53,599 bases of DNA from Zoogloea sp. (GTDB lineage Bacteria > Pseudomonadota > Gammaproteobacteria > Burkholderiales > Rhodocyclaceae): the NCBI RefSeq assembly GCF_017302315.1, contig NZ_JAFLDT010000018.1:1-53599 (forward strand), written 5' to 3'. Under the pieces are notes generated by a model. It was not told the DNA's origin, did not search any database, and saw only the letters and a program-made list of their open reading frames with translations. Shown one piece after another: positions 48,945 through 53,599 of the stretch (its first letter is position 1; every line of letters begins with the position of its first letter). A program made the position numbers and the translations under genes.

Positions 48945-49973
48945 ATGATCAAGGTTGGTGTTGTTGGCGGGACGGGATATACCGGAGTGGAGCTCTTGCG
49001 CCTGTTGGCGCAGCACCCGAATGTGGAGATCAGGGCGATCACTTCTCGAGGTGAGGCGGGGCTTCCGGTGGCTGACATGTTCCCAAGCTTGCGTCGCAGG
49101 GTTGATCTTTGCTTCGTCGATCCTCAGGCCGCGGATCTTGCCGCGTGTGATGTGGTGTTCTTTGCAACGCCGAACGGCATCGCCATGCAGCAGGCCAAAG
49201 CCCTGGTTGATGCTGGCGTCAAGGTGATTGACCTGGCGGCGGATTTTCGCATCACTGACATCGCTGAATGGGAGAAGTGGTACGGGATGAAGCACGCCTG
49301 CCCCGAACTGGTTGCCGAGGCGGTGTATGGTCTTCCTGAGGTGAATAGGGAGGCTGTGGCTAGCGCGCGGGTGGTTGCGAATCCCGGGTGTTATCCCACG
49401 GCCGTTCAGCTTGGTTTCCTGCCGCTCGTGGAGGCGGGGGTGGTTGAGTTGGGGAGTTTGATCGCGGATGCCAAGTCCGGTGTTTCCGGGGCTGGGCGAA
49501 AGGCCGAAACCCACATTCTGTTTTCGGAGTCGTCCGATAATTTCCAAGCCTATGGTGTGGCAGGGCATCGACATCTGCCGGAGATCCGCCAAGGCTTGTC
49601 GCGTTTTGCGGGGGCCCCGGTCGGTCTGACCTTTGTTCCCCATCTAACCCCGATGATCAGGGGGATTCACGCAACTTTGTATGCCCGCCTGAACAAGGAA
49701 GTTGATTTGCAAGCGCTTTTTGAAGAGCGCTTTGCCGGGGAGGCGTTTGTCGATGTGATGCCCAAGGGGGCTCATCCTTCGACGCGTTCTGTTCGCTCGG
49801 CCAACATGTGTCGCGTCGCGGTACATCGCCCCCAGGGCGGCGACGTCGTGGTCGTGCTGTCGGTCATCGACAACTTGGTCAAGGGGGCGGCCGGTCAGGC
49901 AGTTCAGAACATGAACATTCTCTTTGGACTTCCCGAGGTGACCGGGCTGGGGCATGTCCCAGTGATGCCCTGA
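48945..49973 (+). CDS. argC: N-acetyl-gamma-glutamyl-phosphate reductase
   Basis: A 342-residue NADPH-dependent reductase of arginine synthesis. The nucleotide-binding motif [18 protein letters not shown] opens the protein; the catalytic Cys is C149 ([13 protein letters not shown]), and AGHRHLPEI with [12 protein letters not shown] complete the site. The ATG at 48945 has GGGAG five bases upstream; an upstream TTG at 48933 is less likely. No other arg genes are adjacent. Confidence 0.97.
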   Translation: MIKVGVVGGTGYTGVELLRLLAQHPNVEIRAITSRGEAGLPVADMFPSLRRRVDLCFVDPQAADLAACDVVFFATPNGIAMQQAKALVDAGVKVIDLAADFRITDIAEWEKWYGMKHACPELVAEAVYGLPEVNREAVASARVVANPGCYPTAVQLGFLPLVEAGVVELGSLIADAKSGVSGAGRKAETHILFSESSDNFQAYGVAGHRHLPEIRQGLSRFAGAPVGLTFVPHLTPMIRGIHATLYARLNKEVDLQALFEERFAGEAFVDVMPKGAHPSTRSVRSANMCRVAVHRPQGGDVVVVLSVIDNLVKGAAGQAVQNMNILFGLPEVTGLGHVPVMP

Positions 49974-49976
49974 ACT

Positions 49977-50001
49977 AAATTCGACTAATTTTGTCGACTA
50001 T
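49977..50001. promoter_or_regulatory. IscR type-1-like site upstream of erpA
   Basis: TCGACTAATTTTGTCGACTA (49981-50000) is close to the E. coli type-1 IscR consensus YYGACT-RWWWY-AGTCRRSTAT: the right half is complete, the left flank is partial. It centres about 61 bp upstream of the predicted start. Confidence 0.45.
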
Positions 50002-50015
50002 TGGTTGCTGGTGCC

Positions 50016-50044
50016 TTGACCGTCCGTGGGGCGCTGACCATAAT
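50016..50044 (+). promoter_or_regulatory. erpA promoter
   Basis: TTGACC (50016-50021), 17-bp spacer, CATAAT (50039-50044). AAGGAG lies before the erpA ATG. Confidence 0.6.
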
Positions 50045-50072
50045 TCGAAGACAAATCTGAAGGAGTAGATCA

Positions 50073-50423
50073 ATGAACGCCGTGACTGAAATGCCCATCC
50101 CTCTTGTTTTTACTGACAGTGCCGCCAGCAAGGTGAAGGATCTGATCATCGAGGAAGGCAACCCGGATCTGAAGCTGCGGGTTTTTGTGACGGGCGGCGG
50201 CTGTTCCGGCTTTCAGTATGGTTTTACGTTTGACGAGATCCGCAACGATGACGACACGGTGATGGAGAAGGAGGGCGTGATGCTCCTGATCGACCCGATG
50301 AGTTATCAGTATCTCGTTGGCGCAGAGATTGACTACACGGAGGGGCTTGAGGGCTCCCAGTTTGTGATCCGAAACCCGAACGCCACGAGCACCTGTGGCT
50401 GTGGTTCGTCTTTCTCTGTTTGA
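50073..50423 (+). CDS. erpA: Iron-sulfur cluster insertion protein ErpA
   Basis: A 116-residue A-type Fe-S carrier. The three cluster cysteines are C44 ([12 protein letters not shown]), C108 and C110 (STCGCGSSF). ErpA passes [4Fe-4S] clusters to apo-proteins such as IspG/IspH in E. coli. It stands alone between argC and a convergent M23 peptidase, with its own promoter, an IscR-like site and a terminator. The window encodes several Fe-S clients (FadH, QueG). Confidence 0.96.
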   Translation: MNAVTEMPIPLVFTDSAASKVKDLIIEEGNPDLKLRVFVTGGGCSGFQYGFTFDEIRNDDDTVMEKEGVMLLIDPMSYQYLVGAEIDYTEGLEGSQFVIRNPNATSTCGCGSSFSV

Positions 50424-50484
50424 TAGCGGAGCAGGAGAGCCGGTGGAGTGCTTGCTCTGCCGGATTTTCGGCAATAATAAAAGA

Positions 50485-50518
50485 GGCTGCCTTGCTTGTC
50501 TGCGGGGCAGCCTTTTTT
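50485..50518 (+). terminator. Terminator of erpA
   Basis: GGCTGCC/GGCAGCC 7-bp stem with a 14-base loop, followed by TTTTTT. Confidence 0.85.
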
Positions 50519-50537
50519 CAGACGATCCCGACGGCGC

Positions 50538-51863
50538 TCAATCGATGGAGGCCATCCGGCTCTCTTGCACTTGCGTGAGTCTGGTGCTCAAGTGGGCGAT
50601 TTGCTGGCGAAAGTTGAGTAATGTGTTCCCGCTCAATGGTTGTGCGTCGGGCAGTCGAACGGTGAGCGGGTCTTGGTGGACATTGTTCATCCGGAATTCG
50701 TAGTGAAGATGGGGGCCGGTGGCCCATCCGGTGCTTCCCACGTAGCCGATGGTCTCCCCTTGGTGGACGTGACTTCCGATCTGTAGGCCCTTGGCAAAGT
50801 TGCTGAGGTGTCCGTAGGCTGTCGTGTAGGTTTCGCCATGACGCAATACGACGAAGTTGCCATAGCCGGACTGCTTGCCGACAAAATCCACGATACCGTC
50901 TGATGTGGCCCTCACTGCGGTGCCATGTGGTGCTGCGTAATCGACACCTTTGTGTTCCCGCCAGTTGCCGAAGATCGGGTGCTGCCGCATCGAAAATCCC
51001 GAGCTGACACGGGAGAACTCGAGCGGAGAGCGTAGAAAGCCCTCTTTGTGGCTCTTGCCGTTCTCGTTGTAGTAATCCTCTGTTCCATTTGGGTGGCGGA
51101 AGAGGAAGGCGGAGTGACGAGTGCCCCGATTGACAAACTCGGCGGCCAATATCTTGCCTGTGCGTACTGCATGCCCCCGGTGATAGTAGACCTCATAGAT
51201 CACGCTGAAACGGTCACCGCGGCGCAGCTCGGTGTGAAAATCAATGTCGTCTCCAAAAATCCTGGAGAGATCCTCCGCCACGCTGTCTGGCAGGCCGGCG
51301 GCGTCCATTGCGGCGAAGAGTGAAGACTGGACAACCCCGCCCTGCATGTGGACGCGGCTTTCGAGTTGCACCGTCCTCGATGACACTCGAAGCTCTCCGT
51401 CGTGGGGCTCGATGATGTAGCTGAGTTCCGATCCCTGTCGTGTGATCGAGGCAGAGTGCAAGTGTCCTGTCGCTGTTGTGGCCACGGTGAGCAGAGAGCC
51501 AGGGCTGCTTGCACCGGCTAGCTGCTTGATAACCCCTTGTGAGCTTGCCTGTGATGCGAGTGCCACGTCGGTTAGCCCGAGTCTCCGCAGGGCGGCTCCC
51601 AGTGACTCTCCCGGGCGGATGCGGCTCTCGCGGATGAACGGCCGTTCGTCGCCGCGCGGGATGGTGACCTTGGGCGTGCCAAGGTGTTCAAGCACCGTTT
51701 CCTTGGGAGTGTTGTGGCCGGTCTGACCTGGAACAACGGCGATGGCGGCTGCCATGCCCACTGCTGAGCTGATTGCCACGCCAGCTAAACGCCACCGTAG
51801 CCCGGGGGCGTCTGCGCGGAGTTTTTTGAGATGCGCTAGAATCGCCGTCTTTTCTCCAAGCAT
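50538..51863 (-). CDS. M23-family peptidoglycan DD-endopeptidase (MepM-like)
   Basis: A 441-residue envelope protein from the ATG at 51863. A transmembrane/signal helix (~24-45; [19 protein letters not shown]) is followed by a coiled/LysM-like region and the SH3-like segment SFQ-type linker, then an M23 domain. The metal site is seen in [20 protein letters not shown] and [12 protein letters not shown]. Such enzymes cut 3-4 crosslinks to allow insertion of new peptidoglycan. It is divergent from tyrS, 74 bp apart, as in many betaproteobacteria. Confidence 0.91.
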   Translation of the reverse strand: MLGEKTAILAHLKKLRADAPGLRWRLAGVAISSAVGMAAAIAVVPGQTGHNTPKETVLEHLGTPKVTIPRGDERPFIRESRIRPGESLGAALRRLGLTDVALASQASSQGVIKQLAGASSPGSLLTVATTATGHLHSASITRQGSELSYIIEPHDGELRVSSRTVQLESRVHMQGGVVQSSLFAAMDAAGLPDSVAEDLSRIFGDDIDFHTELRRGDRFSVIYEVYYHRGHAVRTGKILAAEFVNRGTRHSAFLFRHPNGTEDYYNENGKSHKEGFLRSPLEFSRVSSGFSMRQHPIFGNWREHKGVDYAAPHGTAVRATSDGIVDFVGKQSGYGNFVVLRHGETYTTAYGHLSNFAKGLQIGSHVHQGETIGYVGSTGWATGPHLHYEFRMNNVHQDPLTVRLPDAQPLSGNTLLNFRQQIAHLSTRLTQVQESRMASID

Positions 51864-51937
51864 CGGACTTTCCAAGCAAAAACAAGCCGCGAAGTCTAAC
51901 AAAAACGACGCGGACCTGTACTTGCTTAAGGACAAAT

Positions 51938-53134
51938 ATGACTGAAATCACAACGGCGCTGGAGCTTATCAAGCGCGGGGCTGACGAGCTCCTCATTGAA
52001 GCCGACCTCATTGAGAAGCTCAAGACCGGGCGGCCCTTGCGCGTCAAGGCCGGGTTCGATCCCACCGCCCCTGATCTGCATCTCGGCCATACTGTCTTGA
52101 TCAATAAGTTGCGCCACTTTCAGGAGTTGGGGCACCAGGTCTTGTTCTTGATCGGTGATTTCACGGGGATGATCGGTGATCCGTCAGGCAAGAACACCAC
52201 CAGACCGCCCTTGACTCGTGAGCAGGTTCTTGAGAACGCCAAGACCTATCAGGATCAGGTTTTCAAGATCCTTGATCCGGCGAAGACGGAGGTCTGCTTC
52301 AATTCCACCTGGATGGAGGCCCTTGGCGCGTCAGGCATGATCCGCTTGGCAGCGCAGCACACGGTGGCGCGAATGCTGGAGCGCGACGACTTTTCAAAGC
52401 GCTATGCCGCTCAGCAGCCCATCGCCATTCACGAGTTCCTGTACCCATTGTGTCAGGGCTACGACTCTGTCGCCATGAAGGCTGACATCGAACTTGGCGG
52501 GACTGATCAGCGCTTCAACCTGCTGGTGGGGCGTGAGTTGCAGAAGCACTATGGGCAAGCTCCCCAGTGCGTCTTGACGATGCCTCTTCTCGAAGGGCTC
52601 GACGGTGTCAACAAAATGTCCAAGTCGCTGGGTAACTACATCGGGATCTATGAGCCTCCGAATGAGATTTTTGGCAAGGTCATGTCGGTCTCTGATGAGC
52701 TCATGTGGCGCTACTACGACTTGCTCTCTTTCAAGTCTGAGTCGGAGATTCTTGGATTGCGTCAGTCCATATCCGAAGGCAGGAATCCAAGGGATGTGAA
52801 GGTACTCCTTGCTCAGGAGTTGGTTGCGCGCTTCCATGGGCCGACGGCTGCGGTTGCCGCCCTTGAGGACTTTCAGGCCCGCTTTCAGCGGAATGCGATC
52901 CCTGACGACATCCCTGAAGTATCGCTTGCGGGCGAGGGCGGCATAAGTGTTGTGGCCGTGCTGAAGCAGGCTGGTCTGACGGCCAGTACCTCGGAGGCGA
53001 TCCGGATGATTGACCAGGGGGGGGTTCGTCTTGACGGAGACAAGCTCACGGATCGTGGGTTGATGCTCGAGTCTGGGGCTGTCGTTGTGTTGCAGGTCGG
53101 GAAGAGGAAATTTGCCCGCGTCACCGTTCGATAG
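51938..53134 (+). CDS. tyrS: Tyrosyl-tRNA synthetase
   Basis: A 398-residue class I synthetase. HIGH-type motif HLGH (48-51 in [10 protein letters not shown]), KMSKS in [12 protein letters not shown], and the tyrosine site in [23 protein letters not shown]-terminal S4 RNA-binding domain (~335-398; [16 protein letters not shown]) completes it. The sequence resembles the longer TyrZ-like bacterial group. The rrn promoters begin about 20 bp after the stop, with no obvious terminator between. Confidence 0.97.
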   Translation: MTEITTALELIKRGADELLIEADLIEKLKTGRPLRVKAGFDPTAPDLHLGHTVLINKLRHFQELGHQVLFLIGDFTGMIGDPSGKNTTRPPLTREQVLENAKTYQDQVFKILDPAKTEVCFNSTWMEALGASGMIRLAAQHTVARMLERDDFSKRYAAQQPIAIHEFLYPLCQGYDSVAMKADIELGGTDQRFNLLVGRELQKHYGQAPQCVLTMPLLEGLDGVNKMSKSLGNYIGIYEPPNEIFGKVMSVSDELMWRYYDLLSFKSESEILGLRQSISEGRNPRDVKVLLAQELVARFHGPTAAVAALEDFQARFQRNAIPDDIPEVSLAGEGGISVVAVLKQAGLTASTSEAIRMIDQGGVRLDGDKLTDRGLMLESGAVVVLQVGKRKFARVTVR

Positions 53135-53154
53135 GATTTATTTTCTTAATCTTG

Positions 53155-53182
53155 TTGACACGTAGCGATTGGTCTTTATAAT
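53155..53182 (+). promoter_or_regulatory. rrn promoter P1
   Basis: TTGACA (53155-53160), 16-bp spacer, TATAAT (53177-53182), then a GC-rich discriminator (TCGGCC). Both hexamers are perfect. Confidence 0.88.
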
Positions 53183-53310
53183 TCGGCCTCTCTTCGCTGC
53201 GGCGCACGATGAAGTGTTCCGAAGCGGTGGAGGGGGTGTTGCGGTAGGTATTGCGATGCTTGCGCCAAGTGGTTTGTTTCGGTGGTCAAGTGGTTTTCGA
53301 AACAAAGTGC

Positions 53311-53338
53311 TTGACAGGGTTTTTAGGCTCTGTATAAT
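53311..53338 (+). promoter_or_regulatory. rrn promoter P2
   Basis: TTGACA (53311-53316), 16-bp spacer, TATAAT (53333-53338), GC-rich discriminator GCGCAC. Tandem with P1, 156 bp apart. Confidence 0.9.
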
Positions 53339-53365
53339 GCGCACCTCTTCGCTGCTGTGGCAGCC

Positions 53366-53377
53366 GTTCTTTAAAAA
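53366..53377 (+). promoter_or_regulatory. rrn boxA antitermination site
   Basis: GTTCTTTAAAAA matches the betaproteobacterial rrn leader boxA (Nus-factor binding). A small hairpin CTGGT/ACCAG (53421-53434) lies between it and 16S. Confidence 0.7.
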
Positions 53378-53492
53378 GATGAACAACCGATAGGTGTGGG
53401 TACTCGGTTCTGAGGGGTAACTGGTTTATACCAGAAGCCACGAAGAAATTGAAGTATCTGCAGAAACGTCAAGTTTCTGGAGTTTTTGGATT

Positions 53493-53599
53493 GAACTTAA
53501 GAGTTTGATCCTGGCTCAGATTGAACGCTGGCGGCATGCTTTACACATGCAAGTCGAACGGTAACAGGGAGCTTGCTCCGCTGACGAGTGGCGAACGGG
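53493..53599 (+). rRNA. rrs: 16S ribosomal RNA, 5' end (runs off the window)
   Basis: AGAGTTTGATCCTGGCTCAG starts at 53500, equivalent to E. coli position 8, placing the mature 5' end near 53493. The following GATTGAACGCTGGCGGCATGCTTTACACATGCAAGTCGAACG is betaproteobacterial. Only the first ~107 bases are present. Confidence 0.97.

Overview
The window is a piece of a high-G+C betaproteobacterial chromosome, most likely Rhodocyclales (Azoarcus/Thauera/Zoogloea-like). The first 107 bases of a 16S rRNA gene at the right end have betaproteobacterial sequence. The housekeeping genes, the PduO-type cobalamin adenosyltransferase, the FimV-like protein and the DUF2889 and CNP1-like genes fit that group. 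I see no prophage, integrase, transposase gene, CRISPR array or plasmid functions. This is core chromosome with a few accessory islands.

Layout. 1-5040: a truncated prepilin-like gene, a small secreted protein, a GGDEF diguanylate cyclase, and a translationally coupled NarL-type response regulator and sensor kinase. 5074-5456: tRNA-Thr(TGT), initiator tRNA-Met and a strong terminator. 5627-12523: SLC13-type permease, DUF3820/LLM-oxidoreductase pair, HD-GYP protein, ABM-domain protein, split YeeE transporter, Epd-like dehydrogenase. 12580-12840: REP-like palindrome plus a 183-bp MITE-like inverted-repeat element. 12866-19595: FadH, a membrane-anchored HtrA protease, a Nif3-like protein, FimV and DUF2889. 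19889-21954: sucCD. 22093-26955: a compact cluster of PP2C phosphatase, FHA protein, class-II phosphodiesterase-like metallo-hydrolase and a GAF-MshEN-PilB-type ATPase. 26977-32180: amiC, tsaE, queG, a FeeM-like acyltransferase, murI, cobalamin adenosyltransferase. 32328-39673: alaS, Nudix, phosphomannomutase, YheT hydrolase, SnoaL-like protein, zinc finger, ilvE. 39790-47478: NudJ-mnmA operon with a secreted putative cysteine peptidase, lytic transglycosylase and proS, rppH, CBS protein, CNP1-like lipoprotein, coq7, OsmC. 47479-53134: a candidate small RNA, rplM-rpsI, argC, erpA, an M23 peptidase, tyrS. 53155-53599: tandem rrn promoters, boxA and the 16S start.

The most interesting items are four. 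(1) The PP2C/FHA/MBL/GAF-ATPase cluster looks like a phospho- and nucleotide-signalling module attached to an orphan type IV pilus-class motor; poly-G tracts of 7 to 10 bases sit in its first two genes. (2) An unannotated ~100-nt small RNA candidate before rplM has its own promoter and terminator, and a loop carrying two anti-Shine-Dalgarno motifs. (3) An IscR-like palindrome lies upstream of erpA. (4) A small secreted protein between nudJ and mnmA has a Cys-His-Asp arrangement suggestive of a papain/transglutaminase-type peptidase. All functional statements come from reading the sequence and remembered family motifs; no database search was run.
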